Assembly: GCF_030296575.1 (NCBI RefSeq)
Contig: NZ_AP027729.1
Coordinates: 1,984,001 to 2,048,000, forward strand
Origin: Paraoerskovia sediminicola
Lineage (GTDB): Bacteria > Actinomycetota > Actinomycetes > Actinomycetales > Cellulomonadaceae
Length of the DNA: 64,000 nucleotides
Reading direction: 5' to 3'
The position numbers and the translations under genes are program-made. Below are positions 48,785 to 58,953 of the stretch, piece by piece. Numbering within the stretch: the first letter of the stretch is position 1; the number at the start of each line of letters is the position of its first letter. Below the pieces are notes generated by a model. The model did no database searches, was not told where the DNA came from, and saw nothing but the letters and a program-made list of their open reading frames with translations.

Positions 48785-50302
48785 TCAGCCTGCGGCGAGC
48801 GGGTCCGTGCGCGCCGGGTCCAGCTCGGTGAGCGCGAGGACCGTGAGGGCGGCGGACCAGGCGAGCGGGGCGACGGCGGCCGGTGACCCGTCGGCCAGGA
48901 CCTTCTCAGGGATTGCCCCGGTCCCGGTACGGTGCTCGTCGATCCACGTGAGCCAGTGCTCTGCCTGGACGCGGTGGCCGTTCGCGGCCGCGGCGTAGGC
49001 GTACAGCGTCGTCTGAGGGGTCCACGAGACGCCGTCGTCGCGCCACGAGCCGCCGGGGGCGAGACCTCCGGCGGGACGCAGCATGTCGGGCACCGACCTG
49101 GCCCACGCACGCTCGGCGGCGTGCAGGGCGGTCGGCTGGAAGGGCGGCAGCAGGAACGCGGTCGCCGCGTCGCGCGGCCCGCCGTCGACCTCGCGGGGGT
49201 ACCCCTGCGACCCGAACTCGTCGACGATCGCCGCGCGCAGGCGGTCGGTGGCGAGGGCGACCTCCTCGCGGGCGGCGACGTCTCCGCCTGCCGGAGCGGC
49301 GTCGTCCGACATCCGGAGCGCTGCTTCCAGGCCGGCGAGGATCGGTGCCGCGGTGCCGAGCGTGAGGGTGTCGGTGGGGAGCTCCCAGTAGTCCGGCGAG
49401 GCGAGCGGGAGCCCGTCGTCGGTCGCGACCTGGTCCAGCAGGTGCGCGGTGGAGCGCTCCACGAGCGTGCCCAGCTCGTCGGCCGCGGCCAGCCGGGCCG
49501 ACGGGCCGGCGGAGCGCGCGATCTCGGTGAGCGTGAGGTCCGTGGCCCACAGCACCCAGCCCGCGCCGTCCGACTGCGCGCCCCGGTCGTCGGGGACCCC
49601 GGACGCGTCCGGGAGGTAGCGGGCCTGGAACGAGCCGTCGTCCCCCTGGACGTCGCCGAGGAAGCCGAGGATCCGCAGCGCCTCGTCGGCGTGCCCGGTC
49701 CTGGCCATCGCCGCGGCCGCGAACGAGGCGTCGCGCGGCCACACGTACCGCCAGTAGGGGGACGGCCCGGCGACCACGGCCCCCTCGGGCCCGACCAGCG
49801 CGTGCAGGTCCAGGATCGCGTCGCGACCGAGGTCGTCCCACCGGGTCCCGGCCCCGGGGACGTCCCCGGACGCGAGCCAGTCCCTCGTCCGCGCGGCGAG
49901 GACGGTCGGCTGCGGCGCGGTGCCGAGCACGCGGGTCCCGACCAGGTAGGTGGCGCCCGACCCGGGGGCGACCTGCACGAACCCGCGCCCGCCGGTCAGG
50001 GCGACGCCCTCCTGATAGAGGTCGATCGTCGCCGCGGTGCTCGCGTCCAGGGCGGCGTCCTGGGCCGTCGCCGGTCCGTCGCCGCTCGGGTGGAGCGCGA
50101 GGGCACCGACCGCGAGCGCGGCCGCGGCCGTGGCGGCGACCGCCCTGCTGCGGGTCGGTCGTGCGCTCGGTGCGGATGGCTGTTCGGCGCCGGCCTCGCG
50201 GCGTGGCCGGGCACGCAGTTCGGTGCGTGGTTCGGTGCGTGGTTCGGTGCGCCGTCGGGCGCGCGGACCGGTAGCCGCGCGCGCCGAGCCCTCGCCGTCC
50301 AT
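48785..50302 (-). CDS. Secreted glycoside hydrolase family 15-like protein
   Basis: A 505-aa protein with a basic N-terminus and a signal anchor (about residues 50-70), so it probably acts outside the cell. The (alpha/alpha)6-barrel carries GH15 signatures: YWRYVWPRDASFAAAAM, DGAGWVLWATDLTL, SPDYWELPTDTL (candidate acid Glu) and GAIPEKVLADGSP (candidate base Glu). GH15 enzymes hydrolyse alpha-glucosidic or related bonds; no carbohydrate-binding module or transporter is adjacent, so the substrate is open. ATG at 50302 follows a short plausible 5' region. Confidence 0.85.
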   Translation of the reverse strand: MDGEGSARAATGPRARRRTEPRTEPRTELRARPRREAGAEQPSAPSARPTRSRAVAATAAAALAVGALALHPSGDGPATAQDAALDASTAATIDLYQEGVALTGGRGFVQVAPGSGATYLVGTRVLGTAPQPTVLAARTRDWLASGDVPGAGTRWDDLGRDAILDLHALVGPEGAVVAGPSPYWRYVWPRDASFAAAAMARTGHADEALRILGFLGDVQGDDGSFQARYLPDASGVPDDRGAQSDGAGWVLWATDLTLTEIARSAGPSARLAAADELGTLVERSTAHLLDQVATDDGLPLASPDYWELPTDTLTLGTAAPILAGLEAALRMSDDAAPAGGDVAAREEVALATDRLRAAIVDEFGSQGYPREVDGGPRDAATAFLLPPFQPTALHAAERAWARSVPDMLRPAGGLAPGGSWRDDGVSWTPQTTLYAYAAAANGHRVQAEHWLTWIDEHRTGTGAIPEKVLADGSPAAVAPLAWSAALTVLALTELDPARTDPLAAG

Positions 50303-50353
50303 CCCCGCATCGTAGGGCTGTCGGACGGCGTCTCCACGCCTCGGGCGAACACG

Positions 50354-50380
50354 CTTGCACTCGCCGTGGCCGAGTGCCAA
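50354..50380 (+). promoter_or_regulatory. CIRCE element 1 (HrcA operator) before groEL
   Basis: CTTGCACTC - 9 nt - GAGTGCCAA, a near-consensus CIRCE repeat. It overlaps the predicted -35 (TTGCAC at 50355-50360). Confidence 0.85.
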
Positions 50381-50384
50381 TAAT
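50355..50384 (+). promoter_or_regulatory. groEL promoter
   Basis: TTGCAC (50355-50360), an 18-nt spacer and AATAAT (50379-50384). Both hexamers overlap or touch the first CIRCE element, so HrcA binding would block polymerase. Confidence 0.6.
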
Positions 50385-50388
50385 GGCG

Positions 50389-50415
50389 TTAGCACTCTCC
50401 GTGTGAGAGTGACAG
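50389..50415 (+). promoter_or_regulatory. CIRCE element 2 before groEL
   Basis: TTAGCACTC - 9 nt - GAGTGACAG. The left arm is perfect consensus and the right arm deviates at its last four positions. It covers the predicted transcription start. Confidence 0.8.
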
Positions 50416-50470
50416 TTTCGAAGTGACAGACCCCCGGGTCGACAGGTGAGGCCTCGAACCGGCGGCGTGA

Positions 50471-52174
<1,704 letters not shown>

Positions 52175-52198
52175 TCCACCGCTCGCGCAGCACCGGGT

Positions 52199-52225
52199 GA
52201 GGTGCGGTGCACGCCACCGCACCTC
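52199..52225 (+). terminator. Hairpin 1 after groEL
   Basis: Perfect 11-bp stem GAGGTGCGGTG / CACCGCACCTC with a 5-nt loop, 24 nt after the groEL stop. Confidence 0.7.
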
Positions 52226-52236
52226 GCACAGCAGAC

Positions 52237-52276
52237 GAAGGGCCGTCGGCCGGGAATCCCCGGTCGGCGGCCCTTC
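52237..52276 (+). terminator. Hairpin 2 after groEL
   Basis: 18-bp stem (52237-52254 with 52259-52276), including two G-U pairs, loop AATC. The stronger of the two groEL terminators. Confidence 0.8.
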
Positions 52277-52516
52277 GGCGTGCCTGCTGACTTCGTGGCT
52301 GTCTTGCGGCGGCTCCTGGGTGGCCGGACCGATCCGGACACGTGATCGCTCCGAACCACACCCAGCGGCACCCGCAGGCACGAGGCGCCGTCCGGCCCAC
52401 GTGGCGCGGACGTCCCGATGCGTGACGATCTACCGATGGTTCGTCTCTCGAACCCGCGTCATGGGTGCTCGTCCCCGCTGTCTCTTCCGAGACGGACCAC
52501 CCGATGTGAGGCGACG
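52277..52516 (+). other. Non-coding stretch before the mini-LuxR gene
   Basis: Between groEL terminators and the ATG at 52517 I see no convincing gene. It holds one inverted repeat, GGTTCG-5 nt-CGAACC at 52438-52454, about 60 nt before the gene, which might be an operator or leader hairpin. Confidence 0.5.
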
Positions 52517-52837
52517 ATGATCGAGACCGAGGGCACGACGCAGACCGACCGGATCCTGACCCGGCGCGAGAAGATCGTTCTCGACCAGCTGTTGCGCGGG
52601 CTGACGCTGGAGCAGGTCGCGCGGGAGCTGTTCGTCTCGCGCAACACCGTCAAGACGCAGACCCGGAGCATCTACCGCAAGCTCGGCGTCAGCACGCGGG
52701 CCGAGCTCCGCGCGAGCACGGCAGGCACAGCAGGCACGGCGGGCTCCGCCGGCGCCGCCCACGGCTCTCAGCACCAGAACCAGCACCAGCGGGCCGTCGA
52801 GGACGCACGGCCGGTGACCGTCACCGTCGAGGCGTAG
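52517..52837 (+). CDS. Small LuxR-type helix-turn-helix protein
   Basis: A 106-aa protein that is almost only a LuxR_C DNA-binding domain: LTRREKIVLDQLLRGLTLEQ, ELFVSRNTVKTQTRSIYRKLGV. It has no receiver or ligand domain. After residue 70 the sequence turns into a Thr-Ala-Gly and Gln/His-rich tail encoded by short repeats (gcaggcacagcaggcacggc). Domain-only LuxR proteins can act constitutively or through partner proteins. I start at ATG 52517, seven bases after GAGG. Convergent with a WXG100 gene. Confidence 0.83.
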   Translation: MIETEGTTQTDRILTRREKIVLDQLLRGLTLEQVARELFVSRNTVKTQTRSIYRKLGVSTRAELRASTAGTAGTAGSAGAAHGSQHQNQHQRAVEDARPVTVTVEA

Positions 52838-52845
52838 CCCGCCCG

Positions 52846-52868
52846 GGCCGGCCGGCGCTCGGCCGGTC
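52846..52868. terminator. Bidirectional hairpin between the LuxR and WXG100 genes
   Basis: 9-bp stem (one G-U) GGCCGGCCG / CGGCCGGTC around a 5-nt loop. It lies between convergent genes and overlaps the WXG100 stop. Confidence 0.55.
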
Positions 52869-53157
52869 AGAGCGAGAACATCCGGGCGTTCGCGGTCTCG
52901 GCCTCCTCGTAGGTCTGGGCGGCGTTGCCCAGTGCGGCGGTGATGTCGTCCAGTGAAGCCTCCACCTGGACCTGGGTCGCCTGCCACTGAGCCATCAGGC
53001 CGGTGAAGGCCGTCGATGCGCTCCCGCGCCACACCGTCTGCAGGTCCTGCAGGTGCCGCATCATCGCGGCGACCTCGCTCCGGATGACGGTGACCGAACC
53101 GTTGACGGCCGTACCGGCCTGCGCGACGCGTGCGCTGTCGACCTCGAAGGTGCTCAT
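52867..53157 (-). CDS. WXG100-family (ESAT-6-like) protein
   Basis: A 96-aa helical hairpin protein; the WxG turn is VWRGSAST near residue 44 and the C-terminal end YEEAETANARMFSL carries a YxxxE-like type VII export signal. Such proteins are exported by ESX systems, usually as dimers. No EccC or other ESX gene lies in the window, so it is an orphan. A TAGCGT -10 candidate at 53205-53210 (minus) predicts a leader of about 40 nt with a small hairpin. Confidence 0.88.
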   Translation of the reverse strand: MSTFEVDSARVAQAGTAVNGSVTVIRSEVAAMMRHLQDLQTVWRGSASTAFTGLMAQWQATQVQVEASLDDITAALGNAAQTYEEAETANARMFSL

Positions 53158-53387
53158 GCGTGGTCCTCTCCTCGTGCGGCCCCGACGGTCGGGGCACGAC
53201 GAGGACGCTAGGCGCGGGGCTCTGCCAGGACCGTCCACGGCGACCGTCCTGGGGGAGGAGTGCGCCGCGCGCGCCCTGTGGGCGACGCCGCTCGGCACGG
53301 GAGGCCACGGAGGCCGCAGAGGCCGCGGAGACTGGGCTCCCTGGGCTCCCTGGGCACCACGCGGCGACCGAGGTGCGCGTCGCGGGG

Positions 53388-54098
53388 TCAGTGCTCCGCG
53401 GCCTGGAGCTTGCGCTGCTCCTTGCTGAGCCGCTGGAGCTCGGCCCCGAGGTTCTGCCGTGCCGGCTCCTCCCACGCAGCGCCCAGGGGGCTGCAGAAGA
53501 GGCTGGACCGGTCGAGCAGCTTCGTGAGGATCGCGATGCGCGCCCGGACGTAGTCGGCGCGGGGGATGTGCGCGTACTCGTCGCGAACATCCTGGAGGTA
53601 CTCCTTGTAGCGCTGCGGCTCCGCAGCGAGCAGCGCGAGGTCCGCGTCGCACAGCACCGCGCAGTCGAAGTCGGTGGGGTCCGGCGAGTGGCGCACCAGC
53701 GCGTTCACGAGGTGCCCGACGCGCTGCGCCGAGTCCTGGGGGACACCGAGGCCCAGCAGCTCCTCGTAGGCGCGCTCCGCGCTCGCCGACGCGTCCTCCC
53801 CGCCCTTGTTGGCGTACGCAGCCTTGTCCTTCGCGTCGAAGACGACGCCGTGGTACCAGGCGGCGAGCCGGACGAGGTCGGGGTCGTGCGTCTCCTGGGA
53901 CAGCTCGTCGACGCGACCGAGCACGTCTCCGAGGTGGCGCAGGTTGTGGAAGTGGCGGTCGGGGTGCGTCCAGGCCTCGAGCAGACGGTGCCCGACCTCG
54001 TGGATCTCGTCCTCGGTCGCGGTGGCGCCCGCGCCGACGACGCTGCGCGTCCACGACGACAGGAACCACTGGGGTGCGTCAGACGTGTCGACGCCCAT
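53388..54098 (-). CDS. Predicted metal-dependent HD-type phosphohydrolase
   Basis: A 236-aa helical protein of the COG4339 type: PDRHFHNLRHLGDVL contains the first His ligands and LCDADLALLA a conserved Asp. At the place where the HD pair is expected the sequence reads AAWYHGVVFDAKDK, with Gly instead of Asp. If the fold is that of HD hydrolases, one metal ligand is missing or supplied by the Asp four residues later. Function unknown. Upstream of a two-component pair on the same strand but 46 nt after it. Confidence 0.75.
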   Translation of the reverse strand: MGVDTSDAPQWFLSSWTRSVVGAGATATEDEIHEVGHRLLEAWTHPDRHFHNLRHLGDVLGRVDELSQETHDPDLVRLAAWYHGVVFDAKDKAAYANKGGEDASASAERAYEELLGLGVPQDSAQRVGHLVNALVRHSPDPTDFDCAVLCDADLALLAAEPQRYKEYLQDVRDEYAHIPRADYVRARIAILTKLLDRSSLFCSPLGAAWEEPARQNLGAELQRLSKEQRKLQAAEH

Positions 54099-54144
54099 GT
54101 CTCAGCCTTCTTCGCAGGAAACTTCGGGTGCTGCTGTCCCGAGC

Positions 54145-55709
54145 CTACGTCCGGTGCGGATCCTCGGGACCCGCTGCCGACGTCGGGTCGGGCAACGACA
54201 ACGAATCGTAGTCGCCTCCGGGCAGTGTCACGCGCACCGTGAGGCCACCGCACTCGGTGCGGGAGACGGCGACCGTCCCGTGGTGCGCAGCGACGATCGC
54301 GGCGACGATCGCCATCCCGAGCCCGGAGCCGCCCGACTCGCGGGTGCGGGAGGAGTCGGCGCGGTAGAACCGCTCGAAGATGCGGGCGCCGTCCTGCTCG
54401 CTGACGCCGGGACCGTGGTCACGGACCTCGAGGACGACCGCGCCGTCGTCCGGCACCACGGCGATCTCCGCAGGGGTGCCCTGCGGGGTGTGCCGGGCGA
54501 CGTTCCCGATGAGGTTGGCGAGGACCTGCCGCAGCCGGTCCTCGTCTCCCGTGACCCTCACGGAGGTGCCGGACGGCGGTTCCTCGCCCTGCGCGTCGAC
54601 GACGCGCACGGTGCGGCCCGGGTCGAGCGCGTGCAGGTCCTGGGCGGAGTCCCGGGCGAGGCGCAGCAGGTCGACCGGGTCGGTGCGCAGCGGTCGACCC
54701 TCGTCGAGGCGGGCGAGCGAGAGCAGGTCGGCGACCAGGGCGCCCATGCGGCTCGCCGAGTCCTCGATGCGCCCCATCGTGTCGTCGAGCTGGGGCTTCT
54801 CGGTCAGCGCACCCATGCGGTACAGCTCGCCGTAGCCGCGGATCGTCGCCACCGGGGTGCGCAGCTCGTGGCTCGCGTCGGAGACGAAGCGGCGCATGCG
54901 GGTCTCGGACGCCTCGCTCGCGGCGAAGGCCCGCTCGATCTGGGCGAGCATCGCGTTGAGGGAGTCCGCGAGGGAGCCGACCTCGGTGGTGGGGGGCGCG
55001 GGCTCGACGCGTCGGGTCAGGTCCCCGGCGGCGATGCCCGCGGCCGTGGCCTCGATCTCGCGCAGCGGGCGCAGAGCGCGGCCGACCGCGAGATAGGCGA
55101 CGACGGCGCCGACGAGCGCGATCGCGAGGGCGGACCACGCCAGGGTGCGACCGAGCAGCCGGACGGTCTCCTGGATGTCGGTGAGGGGCAGCGCCACGTA
55201 GGCGCTGGCCACGACCCCGCTGTCCCCCCGCATGACGAGCGGCATGACACGCCACTCCGTGTCGGCGGAGACCCCCGGGACGTCGGGGTCGGCGGGCACC
55301 GTGAACGGGGTGCCGGCGGCCTCGCTCGCCTCGTCGTTCGTCAGGTCGGGGATCCGGGGGATGCCGTAGCGCTCGACGGTCGCGTCGGTGCGCACGTGCT
55401 GCTCCGACCCGTCGGGCAGCCGGTAGAGGATGTAGTAGTCGCTCGGCAGGGAGCCGTCCGCCGTCGTCATCTGGCGCGTCGGCCGGTTGGCGACCGTCTC
55501 GGAGGTCAGCTCGAGCTGACGGTCCACCTGCTCGACCAGGTAGCTCGACACGACCGTGGTCGTGGCGAGCGCCGCGATGCCCAGCCCCGTCGCCAGGAGC
55601 AGGGCGATGACGGCGACCAGGCGGGACCGCAGCGGCGTGCGGGCGAACCACGACCAGCGCCGATCCGCGTCCGGGGGCTCGATCCGGCGCCCGGTGTCGT
55701 CGCACTCAT
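54145..55709 (-). CDS. Two-component sensor histidine kinase, with one frame break
   Basis: About 521 aa after repair. First membrane helix (about residues 33-55: VAVIALLLATGLGIAAL), extracytoplasmic domain, second helix (near 190-210), HAMP, HisKA box SDASHELRTPVATIRG with H281, and ATPase motifs IGNVARHTPQG, DHGPGVSEQD and GGSGLGMAIV. The frame changes at the run 55673-55677: MSATTPGAGSSP joins PDADRRWSWFARTPL if one base is added, giving an ATG start 17 nt after the regulator stop. Without repair the first membrane helix would be lost. Signal unknown. Confidence 0.88.
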
Positions 55710-55726
55710 CGTCAGGTCAGGCCGGG

Positions 55727-56461
55727 TCAGGCGCGGGCGGCGGGTCGCCGCAGCAGGTAGCCGACGCCGCGCTTCGTCTGGATGAGGGGTTCGACGGTCA
55801 CCTGCGAGCCGTCGGGGCCGTCGACGACCACGGCGTCGATCTTGCGGCGCAGGTACGAGATGTACGACTCGACGATGTTGGCGTCGCCGCCCCAGTCGTA
55901 CTGCCAGACGTGGTCGAGGATCTGGGACTTCGAGAGCACGCGGCCGGCGTTGAGCATCAGGTAGCGCAGCAGCTTGAACTCCGTGGGGGACAGGTCGACT
56001 TGCTGTCCCGCGCGGCGGACCTCGTAGGAGTCCTCGTCCATCTCGAGGTCGCCGACGCGCAGGACGGCGTCCTCGACCGGCTCGGCGTGCGTGCGGCGCA
56101 GCACGGCGCGGATCCGCGCCACGACCTCCTCGAGGCTGAACGGCTTCGTCACATAGTCGTCGCCGCCGACGGTGAGCCCGGCGATCTTGTCCTGGGTGTC
56201 GTCGCGGGCGGTGAGGAACAGGACCGGGGTGTGCCTGCCGCGGTCGCGCAGCCTGCGGGTGACGGTGAACCCGTCCATGTCGGGGAGCATCACGTCCATC
56301 ACGACGAGGTCGGGGTCCGTGTCCTGGATCAGCGTGAGCGCGCTCGACCCGTCGGCCGCCGCGTACACCTCGAACCCGGCGAACCGGAGCGACGTCGAGA
56401 GCAGCTCACGGATGTTGGGTTCGTCGTCGACGACGACGAGCCGCGCCTCAGGGGTAGCCAT
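55727..56461 (-). CDS. OmpR-family response regulator
   Basis: A 244-aa regulator partnered with the kinase that follows. Receiver: DDEPNIREL pocket, phospho-acceptor D56 in VVMDVMLPD, Lys in DDYVTKPFSLEEVVAR. Winged helix: LSPTEFKLLRYLMLNAG, VESYISYLRRKID and TKRGVGYLLR. Overall closest in pattern to the mycobacterial PhoP/TcrA group, although this does not prove the same stimulus. Regulator precedes kinase, the usual order for this group. Confidence 0.93.
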   Translation of the reverse strand: MATPEARLVVVDDEPNIRELLSTSLRFAGFEVYAAADGSSALTLIQDTDPDLVVMDVMLPDMDGFTVTRRLRDRGRHTPVLFLTARDDTQDKIAGLTVGGDDYVTKPFSLEEVVARIRAVLRRTHAEPVEDAVLRVGDLEMDEDSYEVRRAGQQVDLSPTEFKLLRYLMLNAGRVLSKSQILDHVWQYDWGGDANIVESYISYLRRKIDAVVVDGPDGSQVTVEPLIQTKRGVGYLLRRPAARA

Positions 56462-56675
56462 GGTCCCAGTGTCCGGGGGTTTCCTGGGAGTCCGCTGAGC
56501 GATCTCTGGTCGACGGCGCGCGGCCCGGCGGGCGCTGATCAGGCCGGGCGCCTGACGGTGTCGTCGGGCTTGTCGGTGGGTCGTGCGAGGGTGCCGTCAG
56601 TGGCCCGGGGCGCCTGCCGGACCCACGCAGACCGGTCCGCCGCCTGGACCGACGCAACTCAGGAGGAGCTTGTTC

Positions 56676-58106
56676 ATGACGACGACGATCTTGTTCGCGG
56701 TGCTCGCGTTCGCCGCCGGTGCCGCGCTGGCGTGGACGATCGCGGGGTCGCGTGCACGGACGCAGACCGCTGCGCTCGTCGCCGAGGCCGACCGCGACGT
56801 GGCCCGCGCGGAGCAGGCGGGAGCCGACCGCCTGGCGTCCGCGCAGCGCGTCCACGAGGCCGAGCTCGCCGCGGCGATCGCGAAGGCGCGGGCGACCGAC
56901 GAGGTCGCGGCCCAGCTGGAGACCCAGTTCAAGGCCGTCGCGGCCGACGCCCTGGGCGCCAACAACGAGCAGTTCATGACGCTCGCGTCGCAGCGGCTCG
57001 CCGAGGAGCGCGCGAAGGACGACGGGCACACGGCCGCCCGCCAGAAGGCCGTCGCCGACATGGTGGCCCCGCTGGCCACGGCCCTCGAGCAGGTCCGCGA
57101 GAAGGTCGCTGTCGCAGACCGCGACCGGGCGGCCGGCAACGCGGCGATCAGCGAGCAGGTGCGGCTGATGGTCCAGGGTGCGTCGACGCAGAGCGCCGCG
57201 ACCGCACAGCTCGTCACCGTGCTGCGCGGCGCGCAGGCACGGGGGCAGTGGGGCGAGATGCAGCTGCGCCGGGTCGCGGAGGCGTCCGGGATGCTCCCGC
57301 GGATCGACTTCGTCGAGCAGGAGCACAAGGACACCGACGACGGGGCGCTGCGGCCCGACATGGTCGTGCGGCTCGCGGGTGGCAAGCAGGTCGTCGTCGA
57401 CGCGAAGGTATCGCTCGTCGGTCTGCTCGACGCCGGTGCGGCCACGGACCCGGTGGTCCGGGAGGAGCGGCTGGACGCCCACGTGCGGCACGTCCGCAAG
57501 CACGTCGAGGACCTCTCCCGCAAGAAGTACTGGGACCAGTTCTCGCCGGCGCCGGAGTTCGTCGTCATGTTCATCCCGGCGGAGTCGTTCCTGCAGGCCG
57601 CGGTCGAGCGCGACCCGAGCCTGGTCGAGTGGGCGTTCGAGAAGAACGTGATCGTGGCGACGCCGACGACGCTGCTGGCGCTGCTCCGCACCGTCGCGTA
57701 CGCGTGGCGCCAGGAGGCGATGAGCGAGAACGCCGAGCAGGTGCTCGTCCTCGGCAAGGAGCTGCACGACAGGCTGTCGACCATGGGCGGGCACCTGGCG
57801 AACGTCGGCCGCCGGATCGGCTCGACCGCCAAGGCGTACAACGAGGCGATCGCGTCCCTCGAGTCGCGGGTGTTCGTCTCGGCCCGCAGGTTCAAGGCGC
57901 TGGGCGTCGTCGACGCCGACCTGGACATGCCGGCCACCCTCGACCCGAAGCTGTCGACGATCTCCGCGCCCGAGCTCGTCGCATCCGCGGAGGGTCGTCT
58001 GCTGAACCTGCAGGCAGGTCGTGACGAGCTGGGCCGCGACGAGGAGGCCGACACCACGGACGCCGAGGACGACGTGGCCCGCGACAGGGACGAGCGCACC
58101 GCCTGA
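56676..58106 (+). CDS. rmuC: DNA recombination protein RmuC
   Basis: A 476-aa protein with an N-terminal membrane helix (residues 4-24), a coiled coil (about 30-190) and a RmuC nuclease-like domain (RGQWGEMQLRRVAEASGM, VVVDAKVSLVGLLDA, FVVMFIPAESFLQAA). RmuC limits inversion at inverted repeats in E. coli; biochemical activity is not settled. ATG at 56676 has AGGAGGAG eight bases upstream, a strong site for this window. Confidence 0.92.
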   Translation: MTTTILFAVLAFAAGAALAWTIAGSRARTQTAALVAEADRDVARAEQAGADRLASAQRVHEAELAAAIAKARATDEVAAQLETQFKAVAADALGANNEQFMTLASQRLAEERAKDDGHTAARQKAVADMVAPLATALEQVREKVAVADRDRAAGNAAISEQVRLMVQGASTQSAATAQLVTVLRGAQARGQWGEMQLRRVAEASGMLPRIDFVEQEHKDTDDGALRPDMVVRLAGGKQVVVDAKVSLVGLLDAGAATDPVVREERLDAHVRHVRKHVEDLSRKKYWDQFSPAPEFVVMFIPAESFLQAAVERDPSLVEWAFEKNVIVATPTTLLALLRTVAYAWRQEAMSENAEQVLVLGKELHDRLSTMGGHLANVGRRIGSTAKAYNEAIASLESRVFVSARRFKALGVVDADLDMPATLDPKLSTISAPELVASAEGRLLNLQAGRDELGRDEEADTTDAEDDVARDRDERTA

Positions 58107-58222
58107 CGCAAGGCCGGGGCCCGACGGGAAACGGGGTGCGGAGCGATCCCTGACGGGAGCGGACCGGACGTGACGGACGTGACGGACCTGGCGAAAGAGG
58201 CCCCGTGCGCGTCCGCCGCTCG

Positions 58223-58873
58223 TCAGAGGTAGCGCAGCGGGTCGAACTCGCCGATCGGGATGATCCGCACGCGCGGCAGCGGCACCTGGAACGCGTCGAT
58301 GTCGCCCTCGAGGTCGAAGAACTCGAGACCCCGCCCGGCGAGCTCGTTGAACTTCGCGTTGACGAACTCACGGAAGCACAGGACGCCGACCCGTCGCTCG
58401 CCGTCGACCAGCTGCTCGACCTGGGGCAGGAAGTCACCGTCGTGGCTGGCCAGCAGGACGTCCCCGTCCTTGTCGGCCAGAGCCTCGAGCGTCCGCTGGA
58501 TCGCGACGTCCACGACCTTCTCGTTGCCCTCGGCGGCGACCGGGATGGGGCGGTAGCCCATCGCCAGCAGCGCCTGGACGAACGACATGGGCATCTGCCC
58601 GGAGGTGGCGTTCAGGAAGAAGAGCGGCGTGACCGGCTGACCCCAGCTGCGCGCGGCGAACTCGGCGATCCTGTCCCAGCGCGGGCGCTCCTCCGGGGCC
58701 GGGCGCCGGTTCAGGACGCTCATCCCGAGAGTGGCGTCGATGTTCTCGCCGTCGACCAGGAGGTACGTCCGCCTCGGCTGCGCTTCCGGCCGGGTGTCGG
58801 TGCCGGTGGTGCTCGTGCCGGTGGTGGTGCCGGGACCGGTGGGGAGCGTGGACGTGATCCTGGGTTCCGACAT
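58223..58873 (-). CDS. NYN-domain (PIN-like) putative RNase
   Basis: A 216-aa protein with a disordered first 30 residues, then a NYN/LabA-type fold: YLLVDGENIDATLG, KVVDVAIQRTLEAL and VLLASHDGDFLPQV give the four acidic positions of PIN-like nucleases. Probably cleaves RNA; target unknown. Divergent from the glutaminase-like gene across 80 nt. Confidence 0.88.
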   Translation of the reverse strand: MSEPRITSTLPTGPGTTTGTSTTGTDTRPEAQPRRTYLLVDGENIDATLGMSVLNRRPAPEERPRWDRIAEFAARSWGQPVTPLFFLNATSGQMPMSFVQALLAMGYRPIPVAAEGNEKVVDVAIQRTLEALADKDGDVLLASHDGDFLPQVEQLVDGERRVGVLCFREFVNAKFNELAGRGLEFFDLEGDIDAFQVPLPRVRIIPIGEFDPLRYL

Positions 58874-58940
58874 GCCGTCAGCCTAGCCGCAGGGCTTCTC
58901 GTCCGGCGGACCGCGTCTTCCGATCGATGGCGTTCGACGG

Positions 58941-58946
58941 TACCGT
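58941..58946 (+). promoter_or_regulatory. -10 hexamer of leaderless type before the amidotransferase-like gene
   Basis: TACCGT seven bases before GTG 58954. If the promoter is real, the upstream ATG (58927) would not be on the transcript. Confidence 0.5.
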
Positions 58947-58953
58947 CCTCGCC

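Noticed and set aside
53158-53387. A possible small gene upstream of the WXG100 gene
   Set aside because: Open frames there are Arg-rich with no ribosome site; the region holds only a -10 candidate, a 7-bp hairpin and short GC-rich repeats.
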